Below, piece by piece: positions 8,446 through 16,098 of a DNA stretch of 64,000 nt (position 1 is the stretch's first letter; the number at the start of each line of letters is the position of its first letter). Both the position numbers and the translations under genes were made by a program. Source of the stretch: Pseudomonas alkylphenolica (GTDB taxonomy: Bacteria; Pseudomonadota; Gammaproteobacteria; Pseudomonadales; Pseudomonadaceae); the NCBI RefSeq assembly GCF_004025535.1, contig NZ_QJRG01000049.1, forward strand, positions 197,517-261,516. The letters run 5' to 3'. A model generated the notes under the pieces. It searched no databases. It was not told the origin of the DNA and was given only the letters and a program-made list of their open reading frames with translations.

Positions 8446-8955
8446 CACCTTCTGCTTGCGCCGGCGCCACTGCCGGCCTACCCACCAGCGCCAGTAGAGC
8501 ATGGTCAGGCAGTAGGCCAGGGCGCCCAGCAGCACGCCGCACACCACCGAACCCAGCAGGAAGGGTTGCCAGAGCGTCGACAGCTCGCCGGTGATCCACT
8601 CGAAGGTCAGCTCCTCGGGCAGGGTGCGCGGCGGTACCTGCATCAGCCAGGCGCCCATCTGGTAGGTGCAGTAGAACACCGGCGGCATGGTGAACGGGTT
8701 GGTCAGCCACACCAGGCTGACGGCAATCGGCATGTTGCCGCGCACCAGCACCGCCAGGCTCGCGGCCAGCAGCATTTGCATCGGGATCGGAATGAACGCC
8801 GCAAACAGGCCGACTGCCATCGCCCGTGCAACCGAGTGGCGATTCAGGTGCCAGAGGTTCGGGTCATGCAAAAGCCGGCCGAGAAAGCGTAAGGACTTAT
8901 GTTCCCTGATGCTGGTCGGGTCGGGCATGTAGCGTTTGAAGAGACGACGCGGCAT
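8413..8955 (-). CDS. DUF2062 membrane protein
   Basis: The 180-residue protein starts MPRRLFKRYMPDPTSIREHK, a basic cytoplasmic segment. The DUF2062 core follows: SVARAMAVGLFAAFIPIPMQ, then NPFTMPPVFYCTYQMGAWL and a C-terminal membrane span. The tail is highly basic (RRRKQK). The function is unknown; homologues are small inner-membrane proteins sometimes found beside glycosyltransferase genes. A longer frame up to 9165 lacks support, and GAGAG precedes ATG 8955. It is divergent from comEC. Confidence 0.8.
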   Translation of the reverse strand: MPRRLFKRYMPDPTSIREHKSLRFLGRLLHDPNLWHLNRHSVARAMAVGLFAAFIPIPMQMLLAASLAVLVRGNMPIAVSLVWLTNPFTMPPVFYCTYQMGAWLMQVPPRTLPEELTFEWITGELSTLWQPFLLGSVVCGVLLGALAYCLTMLYWRWWVGRQWRRRKQKVSGTHSTPADQ

Positions 8956-9098
8956 GTAGGCTCTCGACTGGGTGAAGGGGGCAAGTATGCACGGAATCCA
9001 AAAGCCTCCCATTACAGACTTTGTGACAATTATTGAGCAAGTTTCCCCGCGTATTGAACTAAGCCTCAGAAGGTGAATTTCTTCTGGAGCTTCAAACC

Positions 9099-11324
9099 AT
9101 GCGCACAGGGATGTTGGCGCTGGCACTGGGCCTGTTGTGCCTGAGTGTTTTTCCGGTTTTGCCATCGGTCGGATGGCTGATCATTACCGGCTTGATCGGG
9201 CTGATTTGCCTGCCTTGGCGGCGAACGCGCCTTCCGGGTCTGTTCTTGCTTGGAGTCAGTTGGGCTTGCCTGTCGGCGCACCAGGCACTGGATGATCGTC
9301 TCGCGCCCGCACTCGACGGGCGTACGCTGTGGCTGGAGGGCAGGGTGATCGGTTTGCCTGCGCACAGCGGTCGCTCGGTACGCTTTGAGCTCGATGGTGC
9401 GCAGTCGCGTCGCGCACAACTGCCACAGCGCCTACTGCTGAGCTGGTTCAACGGTCCTGAGGTATACAGTGGCGAGCGTTGGCGGCTGGCTGTAACGCTC
9501 AAGCGCCCCCATGGGTTACTCAATCCACATGGCCCGGACCGTGAGGCCGCGTTGTTGGCCCGCAGGATCGGAGCGACCGGTTCAATCAAAGCCGGGGAGC
9601 GGCTGGCGTCGGCTGAGGGCGCCTGGCGTGACGGCGTTCGCCAGCGCTTGCTGAAGGTCGATGCGCAAGGCCGCGAGGCGGAGTTGCTGGCCCTGGTGCT
9701 GGGTGACGGCGCAGGGCTGGCACGTGAGCGCTGGCACGCTCTACAGGCCACCGGCACGGTGCACTTGCTGGTGATTTCCGGGCAGCATGTCGGGCTGCTG
9801 GCCGGCCTGGTCTATGGGCTGATTGCCGGGTTGGCACGCTTGGGCGTCTGGCCACGCGCGTTGCCCTGGCTACCCTGGGCCTGTGGCAGTGCCTTTGCGG
9901 CGGCGCTGGGTTACGGCCTGCTGGCGGGCTTTCAGGTGCCGGTGCAGCGCGCCTGTGTGATGCTTGCGGTGGTGCTGCTCTGGCGTTTGCGTTTCCGTCA
10001 CCTGGGCGCGGGCGTGCCATTCTTGCTGGCGCTCAATGCGGTGTTGTTGTGGGAGCCGCTGGCCAGCCTGTTGCCGGGGTTCTGGTTGTCGTTTGCCGCT
10101 GTGGCGGTGTTGCTGTTCACCTTCAGTGGCCGTTTGGGCGCCTGGCGCCCCTGGCAGGCATGGGGGCGGGCGCAGTGGTTGATTGCCCTGGGCTTGTTGC
10201 CGGTGCTGATGGCGCTGGGATTGCCGGTGAGCCTTACTGCGCCGCTGGCCAACCTGTTTGCGGTGCCCTGGATCAGCCTTGCAGTGCTGCCGCTGGCGCT
10301 GCTGGGAACTGTCCTGTTGCCCCTGCCGATGCTCGGAGCGCCGTTGCTTTGGCTGGCCGGTGGCTTTCTTGACGGACTGTTTAGCGTACTTGGGCAGCTT
10401 GCCATGTGGCAGCCAGCCTGGGTGCCGCAGCCGCTACCTTGGGCGTTCTGGGGGCTGTTGTCGGTCGGGGTGCTGTTGCTGTTGTTGCCGCGGGGCTTGC
10501 CAATGCGGGTGCTGGGCTGGCCGCTGTTGTTGCTGGCCGTCATTGCGCCGCGAGAGCGGGTGCCGCACGGCCAGGTCGAGGTGTGGCAGCTGGATGTCGG
10601 GCAGGGGCTGGCGTTTGTGCTGCGTACTCGTGAACATACACTCGTGTATGACGCCGGGCCGGCAATGGGCGACCATGACCTGGGCGAGCGAGTCGTGCTG
10701 CCGACCCTGTACAAGTTGGGCATTCGCCAGGTTGACCTGATGCTGTTGAGCCACGCCGACGCCGATCATGCAGGCGGAGCGCTGGCGATTACTCGTGGCA
10801 TGCCGGTGCGCACGGTACAGGCGGGCGAAGCGGCAAAGCTGCCAGCTGCTTTGCAGGCGCAAGCCTGTAACAGCGGCCACCGTTGGCAGTGGGACGGCGT
10901 GAACTTCTCGCTGTGGCAATGGCAAGGCGCGCGTGACAGTAACCAGGACTCCTGTGTGCTGCTGGTCGAGGCGAGCGGTGAGCGGCTGCTGCTCAGCGGC
11001 GACCTTGATGCTGCTGGCGAACGGGCCTGGGTCCGCGACTGGCAGGCGACCCACGTCGATTGGCTGCAAGCCCCGCACCATGGCAGCCGCACCTCATCCA
11101 GCCAGGCCCTGCTGGCCGCCACAGCGCCGCGTGGCGTGCTGATTTCCCGGGGGCGCCACAACGCCTTCGGTCACCCCCATGCCGAGGTCATGCAGCGCTA
11201 CCGGACCAATGGCATTGTCGCCTTCGACAGTGCCGTTCACGGCGCCTTGCGCCTGCAACTGGGGACGTTCGGCGAGCCGCAGGGCCTGCGCAGCCAGCGG
11301 CGTTTCTGGCGTGAGCCGAGTTGA
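9099..11324 (+). CDS. comEC: ComEC/Rec2 DNA internalization protein
   Basis: The 741-residue inner-membrane channel protein would pass transforming DNA into the cytoplasm. The order is two N-terminal membrane spans, a soluble DUF4131-like region (about residues 60-190), the multi-span ComEC core (about 220-490, beginning VHLLVISGQHVGLLAG) and a C-terminal metallo-beta-lactamase domain (about 495-741). The last carries the metal motif SHADADHAGG and HHGSRTSSS. Its length is normal for the family. It lies upstream of exbB-exbD-lpxK, as in P. aeruginosa PA2984-PA2981. Whether this strain is naturally competent cannot be judged. Confidence 0.92.
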   Translation: MRTGMLALALGLLCLSVFPVLPSVGWLIITGLIGLICLPWRRTRLPGLFLLGVSWACLSAHQALDDRLAPALDGRTLWLEGRVIGLPAHSGRSVRFELDGAQSRRAQLPQRLLLSWFNGPEVYSGERWRLAVTLKRPHGLLNPHGPDREAALLARRIGATGSIKAGERLASAEGAWRDGVRQRLLKVDAQGREAELLALVLGDGAGLARERWHALQATGTVHLLVISGQHVGLLAGLVYGLIAGLARLGVWPRALPWLPWACGSAFAAALGYGLLAGFQVPVQRACVMLAVVLLWRLRFRHLGAGVPFLLALNAVLLWEPLASLLPGFWLSFAAVAVLLFTFSGRLGAWRPWQAWGRAQWLIALGLLPVLMALGLPVSLTAPLANLFAVPWISLAVLPLALLGTVLLPLPMLGAPLLWLAGGFLDGLFSVLGQLAMWQPAWVPQPLPWAFWGLLSVGVLLLLLPRGLPMRVLGWPLLLLAVIAPRERVPHGQVEVWQLDVGQGLAFVLRTREHTLVYDAGPAMGDHDLGERVVLPTLYKLGIRQVDLMLLSHADADHAGGALAITRGMPVRTVQAGEAAKLPAALQAQACNSGHRWQWDGVNFSLWQWQGARDSNQDSCVLLVEASGERLLLSGDLDAAGERAWVRDWQATHVDWLQAPHHGSRTSSSQALLAATAPRGVLISRGRHNAFGHPHAEVMQRYRTNGIVAFDSAVHGALRLQLGTFGEPQGLRSQRRFWREPS

Positions 11325-11394
11325 CGACCTTCGGCAGATGAGCGTCCAAGGGGCATATGGTAGAGTGGCGGACTTTTTCTAGGGGATGCTAACT

Positions 11395-12030
11395 GTGTGG
11401 GAATTGGTCAAGTCCGGTGGTTGGATGATGCTGCCGATCATTCTGAGTTCCATCGCCGCCATGGCTATCGTCGCCGAGCGTCTCTGGACCTTGCGCGCCA
11501 GCCGCGTCACCCCTCCGCACCTGCTAGGCCAGGTGTGGATGTGGATCAAAGACAAACAGCTCACCAGTGACAAGCTCAAGGCCTTGCGCGCCGACTCGCC
11601 ACTGGGAGAAATTCTCGCGGCAGGCCTGGCCAACTCCCGCCATGGTCGCGAGATCATGAAAGAGTGCATTGAAGAGGCCGCCGCCCGCGTCATCCATGAG
11701 CTGGAGCGCTATATCAATGCGCTGGGCACCATTGCCGCCATGGCCCCGCTGCTCGGTTTGCTCGGTACCGTGCTGGGCATGATCGATATTTTCAGTGCGT
11801 TCATGGGCACCGGCATGACGACCAATGCTGCCGTGCTCGCCGGGGGTATCTCCAAGGCGCTGATCACTACCGCTGCGGGCCTGATGGTGGGTATCCCGTC
11901 GGTATTCTTCCATCGCTTCCTGCAGCGTCGTATCGACGAACTGGTGGTGGGCATGGAGCAAGAGGCGATCAAACTGGTTGAAGTGGTCCAAGGCGACCGT
12001 GATGTCGACCTGGCCGGGGGCAAGGCGTGA
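11395..12030 (+). CDS. exbB: MotA/TolQ/ExbB proton channel family protein
   Basis: The 211-residue inner-membrane protein forms, with ExbD, a proton-driven energising complex. I place the start at GTG 11395 (VWELVKSGGWMMLPII), 9 bases after AGGGG; an ATG three codons earlier touches that site. The three-span TolQ/ExbB pattern is present, with the conserved loop and helix GTIAAMAPLLGLLGTVLGMI and GGISKALITTAAGLMVGIP. It heads a tightly packed run ending at murB. The position next to lpxK matches P. aeruginosa PA2983, a paralogue of uncertain partner rather than the TonB-associated copy. Confidence 0.88.
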   Translation: MWELVKSGGWMMLPIILSSIAAMAIVAERLWTLRASRVTPPHLLGQVWMWIKDKQLTSDKLKALRADSPLGEILAAGLANSRHGREIMKECIEEAAARVIHELERYINALGTIAAMAPLLGLLGTVLGMIDIFSAFMGTGMTTNAAVLAGGISKALITTAAGLMVGIPSVFFHRFLQRRIDELVVGMEQEAIKLVEVVQGDRDVDLAGGKA

Positions 12031-12458
12031 AATTCCGACGCAAGCAACGGGAAAACGTTGATATCAACCTGGCGTCGCTGATTGACGTGGTGTTCATTCT
12101 GCTGCTGTTTTTCGTGGTGACCACCACCTTCACCCGCGAAACCCAATTGCGCGTCGAATTGCCGGAGTCTGTCAGTGGCGCGCCGGCGCCCGATAACGAA
12201 GCCAAGCAGCTCGACATCACCATCAGTGCCGATGGCGTTTACTCGGTCAACAATCACCTGCTGCCCAAAAGTGATCTGGCCACCCTGATCGAAGCCCTGC
12301 AGAAAGAATCTGCCGGTGACACCAAACTGCCGTTGTCGATCAGCGCCGACGGCAAAACCCCGCACCAGGCGGTGGTGACTGCCATGGATGCAGCCGGCAA
12401 GCTCGGTTTCAGCCACTTGCGCATGACCACGGTCGAGGCGGCGCAGGGGACGCCTTGA
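12027..12458 (+). CDS. exbD: ExbD/TolR family biopolymer transport protein
   Basis: The 143-residue protein has a short basic cytoplasmic N-terminus (MKFRRKQRENVDINLASLID) and a single membrane helix (VVFILLLFFVVTTTF). The conserved aspartate at residue 20 (SLIDVVF) is the proton-relay position of the family. A periplasmic domain follows. It overlaps exbB by 4 bases and the stop abuts lpxK. It works with the preceding ExbB homologue. Confidence 0.88.
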   Translation: MKFRRKQRENVDINLASLIDVVFILLLFFVVTTTFTRETQLRVELPESVSGAPAPDNEAKQLDITISADGVYSVNNHLLPKSDLATLIEALQKESAGDTKLPLSISADGKTPHQAVVTAMDAAGKLGFSHLRMTTVEAAQGTP

Positions 12459-13468
12459 TGGGCCTGGCCGATCGTTTGCTCGACGCCTGGTATGCCGGGC
12501 ATCCGGCCCTGGTACTGCTGCGCCCGCTGGAGTCGCTGTATCGCCGCGTGGTGCAGCGCAAGCGCGCGCGTTTTATCAGTGGCGAGCAACCCGGCTACCG
12601 TGCGCCGGTACCGGTGATCGTGGTCGGTAACATCACCGTCGGCGGTACCGGCAAAACGCCAATGATCCTGTGGATGATCGAGCATTGCCGCCGGCAAGGT
12701 TTGCGTGTTGGCGTGGTCAGTCGCGGTTATGGCGCCAAGCCGCCGCAACTGCCGTGGCGGGTGCGTGCTGACCAGAGCGCCGCCCAGGCCGGCGATGAGC
12801 CGCTGTTGATCGTGCAGCGCAGTGATGTGCCGCTGGTGATTGACCCCGACCGCTCCCGTGCCGTTCAGGCGTTACTGGCCGCTGAAACGCTGGACCTGAT
12901 TCTGTGCGACGACGGCATGCAGCATTACCGCCTGGCCCGTGACCTGGAGCTGGTGTTAATAGATGCCGCCCGCGGCCTCGGCAACCGTCGCTGCTTGCCT
13001 GCCGGGCCCCTGCGCGAGCCGGTTGAGCGCCTGCAGGCAGTGGATGCACTGCTCTACAACGGCGCCATGACGGACCGTGATGACGGCTATGGCTTTGTCC
13101 TCAAGCCCACGGCGCTGGTTAACCTGCGCACGGGCGAGCGCGCCGGGCTTGAGCGTTTTGCGGCGGGGCAGGCGGTGCACGCGGTCGCCGGTATCGGTAA
13201 TCCGCAACGTTTCTTCAATACCCTGCAGGGACTAAACTGGCAGCCTGTGCCACACCCGTTTGCCGATCATGCCGAGTACAGCGCCCAAGCCTTGAGCTTC
13301 AGCCCTGCGCTGCCATTGATCATGACTGAAAAGGACGCGGTCAAATGCCGCGCCTTCGCTGCCGACGACTGGTGGTACCTTGCGGTCGATGCTGTGCCTT
13401 CGCCGGCCTTCCAGGCCTGGTTTGATGCCCAGCTCGATCGCTTGTTGCCCGGCTCGGGGCACTCCTGA
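12458..13468 (+). CDS. lpxK: Tetraacyldisaccharide 4'-kinase
   Basis: This 336-residue membrane-associated enzyme phosphorylates the 4' position of the lipid A disaccharide precursor. The P-loop VGNITVGGTGKTP lies near residue 55 behind the N-terminal hydrophobic helix. The LpxK motifs DDGMQHYRLARDLELVLID and GIGNPQRFF follow. ATG 12458 overlaps the exbD stop. The next genes, ycaR and kdsB, keep it in the lipid A-KDO context. Confidence 0.93.
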   Translation: MGLADRLLDAWYAGHPALVLLRPLESLYRRVVQRKRARFISGEQPGYRAPVPVIVVGNITVGGTGKTPMILWMIEHCRRQGLRVGVVSRGYGAKPPQLPWRVRADQSAAQAGDEPLLIVQRSDVPLVIDPDRSRAVQALLAAETLDLILCDDGMQHYRLARDLELVLIDAARGLGNRRCLPAGPLREPVERLQAVDALLYNGAMTDRDDGYGFVLKPTALVNLRTGERAGLERFAAGQAVHAVAGIGNPQRFFNTLQGLNWQPVPHPFADHAEYSAQALSFSPALPLIMTEKDAVKCRAFAADDWWYLAVDAVPSPAFQAWFDAQLDRLLPGSGHS

Positions 13469-13507
13469 TTCGTTTCTTTTTTCCGGCCACTGGCCTGAGG
13501 AATACCC

Positions 13508-13693
13508 ATGGACACCAAACTGCTCGATATCCTGGCCTGCCCGATCACCAAAGGCCCGCTCAAACTCAGTGCCGACAAGACCGAGCTGATCAGCAAAGGC
13601 GCAGGCCTGGCCTATCCGATTCGCGACGGTATTCCAGTGATGCTGGAAAGCGAGGCGCGCACCCTGACCGATGAAGAGCGCCTGGATAAATGA
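13508..13693 (+). CDS. ycaR: Trm112-like/UPF0434 protein YcaR
   Basis: The 61-residue protein begins MDTKLLDILACPITKGPL and has the Trm112-like pattern YPIRDGIPVMLESEAR. Only one cysteine is present (residue 11), so it is unlikely to bind zinc as Trm112 does. The role is unknown; it lies between lpxK and kdsB in many gamma-proteobacteria. GAGG lies 10 bases before the ATG, and its stop overlaps kdsB by 4 bases. Confidence 0.9.
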   Translation: MDTKLLDILACPITKGPLKLSADKTELISKGAGLAYPIRDGIPVMLESEARTLTDEERLDK

Positions 13694-14454
13694 GCCTGAC
13701 CTTTACCGTGGTGATCCCGGCGCGCCTGGCGTCCACCCGGCTGCCGGGCAAGCCGTTGCTGCCCATCGCCGGCAAGCCGATGATCCAGCATGTCTGGGAG
13801 CAGGCGTGCAAAAGCAGCGCCAGCCGTGTGGTGATTGCCACCGATGATGCCGGTATCTTCCAGGCCTGCGAGGCCTTCGGTGCTGAAGTGCTGATGACCC
13901 GCGCCGACCACGACTCGGGCACCGACCGCCTGGCCGAAGTGGCGGTCAAGCTCGGTCTGGCCGCCGACGCGATCGTGGTCAATGTGCAGGGCGACGAGCC
14001 GCTGATTCCGCCGGTGATCATTGACCAGGTCGCGGCCAATCTGGCTGCGCATCCGGAAGCGGGTATCGCAACCCTGGCCGAGCCGATCAACGACGTGACG
14101 GCGGTATTCAATCCCAATGCAGTCAAGGTGGTCAGTGACTGCAACGGCCTGGCGCTGACCTTCAGCCGGGCACCGCTGCCCTGGGCGCGCGATGCATTTG
14201 CCCACAGCCAGGACACGCTGCCTGAGGGCGTACCTTATCGTCGTCATATCGGCATGTACGCGTACCGTGCGGGTTTCCTCCAGGACTTCGTGGGCTGGGG
14301 GCCGTGCTGGCTGGAACGCACCGAGTCGCTTGAGCAGTTGCGTGCACTCTGGCATGGCGTGCGTATCCATGTCGCCGATGCCATCGAGGCGCCGCCCGTA
14401 GGTGTCGATACACCACAGGATTTAGAGCGTGTACGGCAAATTCTGGAGGCCTGA
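13690..14454 (+). CDS. kdsB: 3-deoxy-manno-octulosonate cytidylyltransferase
   Basis: The 254-residue cytoplasmic enzyme activates KDO with CTP to CMP-KDO for the inner core of lipopolysaccharide. The N-terminal nucleotide-binding motif VVIPARLASTRLPGKPL and the metal/KDO-binding motif VNVQGDEPLIP are intact, as is HIGMYAYRAGFL. Its length is typical. It overlaps ycaR and ends one base into ptpA. Confidence 0.95.
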   Translation: MSLTFTVVIPARLASTRLPGKPLLPIAGKPMIQHVWEQACKSSASRVVIATDDAGIFQACEAFGAEVLMTRADHDSGTDRLAEVAVKLGLAADAIVVNVQGDEPLIPPVIIDQVAANLAAHPEAGIATLAEPINDVTAVFNPNAVKVVSDCNGLALTFSRAPLPWARDAFAHSQDTLPEGVPYRRHIGMYAYRAGFLQDFVGWGPCWLERTESLEQLRALWHGVRIHVADAIEAPPVGVDTPQDLERVRQILEA

Positions 14455-14918
14455 TGCGGGTTCTGTTTGTATGCCTGGGCAACATCTGCCGGTCACCCAC
14501 TGCTGAGGGCGTGCTGCGCCATCAGCTTGAGGCCGAAGGCCTGGCTGAGCGGATCGAAGTGGCTTCGGCCGGTACTGGTGACTGGCATGTCGGCAAGCAG
14601 CCAGACAGCCGTACCCGCCGCGCTGCGCAATTGCGCGGCTATGACCTGTCGCAGCAGCGTGCGCAACAGGTCAGGGCGGACCACTTCAGCGAGTACGACC
14701 TGATCCTGGCGATGGACAAGAGCAACCTTGGCCATCTGCGAGCCTTGCAGCCCCCTGGGGCAAAAGCCGAGCTGGACCTGTTCCTGCGCCGTTATCAGGG
14801 TGCGCTGGACGAGGTGCCGGATCCTTACTATGGCGGCGAGCAAGGGTTCGAGCAGGTGCTTGACCTGATCGAAGCAGCCTGCCGCCAATTGGTCATCGAA
14901 CTCAAGGGTCGTCTATGA
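14454..14918 (+). CDS. ptpA: Low-molecular-weight protein-tyrosine phosphatase
   Basis: The 154-residue phosphatase has the P-loop VCLGNICRSPTAEG (C-x5-R-S, residues 5-18) and the general-acid loop DEVPDPYYGG (Asp near residue 122). It dephosphorylates tyrosine-phosphorylated proteins; no partner kinase is nearby. The start codon overlaps the kdsB stop and the stop overlaps murB by 4 bases. Confidence 0.9.
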   Translation: MRVLFVCLGNICRSPTAEGVLRHQLEAEGLAERIEVASAGTGDWHVGKQPDSRTRRAAQLRGYDLSQQRAQQVRADHFSEYDLILAMDKSNLGHLRALQPPGAKAELDLFLRRYQGALDEVPDPYYGGEQGFEQVLDLIEAACRQLVIELKGRL

Positions 14919-15934
14919 GCGGTCAGTGGCAGGAGCAGGTATCGCTCAAGCCGTACAACACTTTCGGTATTGATGTCGCGGCGCGGTATTTCACCAACGT
15001 GCACAATGACACCGAAGTGCGCCAGGCACTGGCCGACGCCAAGCAACAAAAGATACCGGTGCTGGTCATAGGCGGTGGCAGCAATCTGCTGCTGACGGCG
15101 GATGTGCAGGCGCTGGTGATGCGCATGGCCAGTCGGGGTGTGCGCATCCTGGCGGATGATGGCCAACGGGTGATTGTTGAAGCCGAGGCGGGCGAGCCCT
15201 GGCATCCTTTCGTTCAGTGGAGCCTGGGCCAGGGCCTGGCGGGCCTGGAGAACCTCAGCCTGATTCCCGGTACCGTCGGTGCCGCACCGATGCAGAACAT
15301 CGGTGCGTACGGTGTCGAGATCAAGGATGTGTTTGCCGGGTTGACCGCGCTTGATCGCGAGTCCGGTGAGGTGCGCGAGTTCACCCTCGACGAGTGCCGG
15401 TTCGCCTACCGCGACAGTGTGTTCAAACAGCACCCAGGACGCTGGTTGATTCTGCGCGTGCGTTTTGCCTTGAGCCGCGTCATGCAGGCGCATCTGGACT
15501 ACGGACCGGTGCGTCAGCGTCTGAGCGAGCAGGGTATTGGTCAGCCGACGGCGCAGAATGTCAGCGATGCGATTTGCAGTATTCGCCGCGAGAAACTGCC
15601 GGATCCGGTCGAGCTGGGTAATGCCGGAAGCTTCTTCAAGAACCCTGTGGTCGCTGCTGTGCTGGCCGACAAGATTCGTCTGCAGTATCCGGGGCTGGTG
15701 GCTTATCCACAGGCCGACGGTCAGGTGAAATTGGCCGCAGGCTGGCTGATCGAGCAGGCGGGCTGGAAAGGGCACCGCGAAGGCGATGCCGGTGTGCACC
15801 GGTTGCAGTCGTTGGTGCTGGTGAATTACGGCCAGGCCAGTGGCCTGCAGTTGCATCAGCTGGCGCAGAAAATCCAGGCTGACATTCTTGAGCGCTTTGA
15901 CGTCAGGCTGGAGATGGAGCCGAATCTGTACTGA
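14915..15934 (+). CDS. murB: UDP-N-acetylenolpyruvoylglucosamine reductase
   Basis: The 339-residue flavoenzyme reduces UDP-GlcNAc-enolpyruvate to UDP-MurNAc, the second step of peptidoglycan precursor synthesis. FAD-binding motifs are visible (LVIGGGSNLLLT, near residue 50; LIPGTVGAAPMQNIGAYG, near 126). The reductase motif GNAGSFFKNP carries the catalytic Ser, and the tail ends RLEMEPNLY. It is a type I, E. coli-like MurB. It is the last gene of the run and is followed by a strong terminator. Confidence 0.95.
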   Translation: MSGQWQEQVSLKPYNTFGIDVAARYFTNVHNDTEVRQALADAKQQKIPVLVIGGGSNLLLTADVQALVMRMASRGVRILADDGQRVIVEAEAGEPWHPFVQWSLGQGLAGLENLSLIPGTVGAAPMQNIGAYGVEIKDVFAGLTALDRESGEVREFTLDECRFAYRDSVFKQHPGRWLILRVRFALSRVMQAHLDYGPVRQRLSEQGIGQPTAQNVSDAICSIRREKLPDPVELGNAGSFFKNPVVAAVLADKIRLQYPGLVAYPQADGQVKLAAGWLIEQAGWKGHREGDAGVHRLQSLVLVNYGQASGLQLHQLAQKIQADILERFDVRLEMEPNLY

Positions 15935-15950
15935 GGATTCTGGCAGCATA

Positions 15951-15990
15951 AAAAGGCTCTTCACGGCATTCCGTGAAGAGCCTTTTTTTA
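15951..15990 (+). terminator. Rho-independent terminator of the exbB-murB run
   Basis: A 16-bp perfect stem (15951-15966 with 15971-15986) around the loop CATT is followed by T-rich sequence. It lies 17 bases after the murB stop codon. Confidence 0.9.
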
Positions 15991-16019
15991 TTGCCTCGGC
16001 GTTTGTAGAAACAACTGAC

Positions 16020-16039
16020 TTCGCGGGTTTACCCGCGAA
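16020..16039. repeat. REP palindrome
   Basis: TTCGCGGG and CCCGCGAA arms around TTTA form a Pseudomonas-type REP hairpin between the terminators of murB and rne. The same core recurs at 33098, 43591, 47948 and 61375. Confidence 0.75.
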
Positions 16040-16050
16040 GAGGCGCGAAT

Positions 16051-16085
16051 AAAAAAGCCCCGCCAGTTGCCTGGCGGGGCTTTTT
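16051..16085 (-). terminator. Rho-independent terminator of rne
   Basis: Arms GCCCCGCCAG and CTGGCGGGGC (16057-16066 and 16071-16080) around TTGC have A/T runs on both sides, so it can act in both directions. It begins 14 bases past the rne stop codon at 16099. Confidence 0.9.
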
Positions 16086-16098
16086 ATTGCCGGGTGGG

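Noticed and set aside
11386..11394. ATG 11386 as the exbB start
   Set aside because: It directly touches the AGGGG ribosome-binding site; GTG 11395 has proper spacing and matches the family N-terminus.
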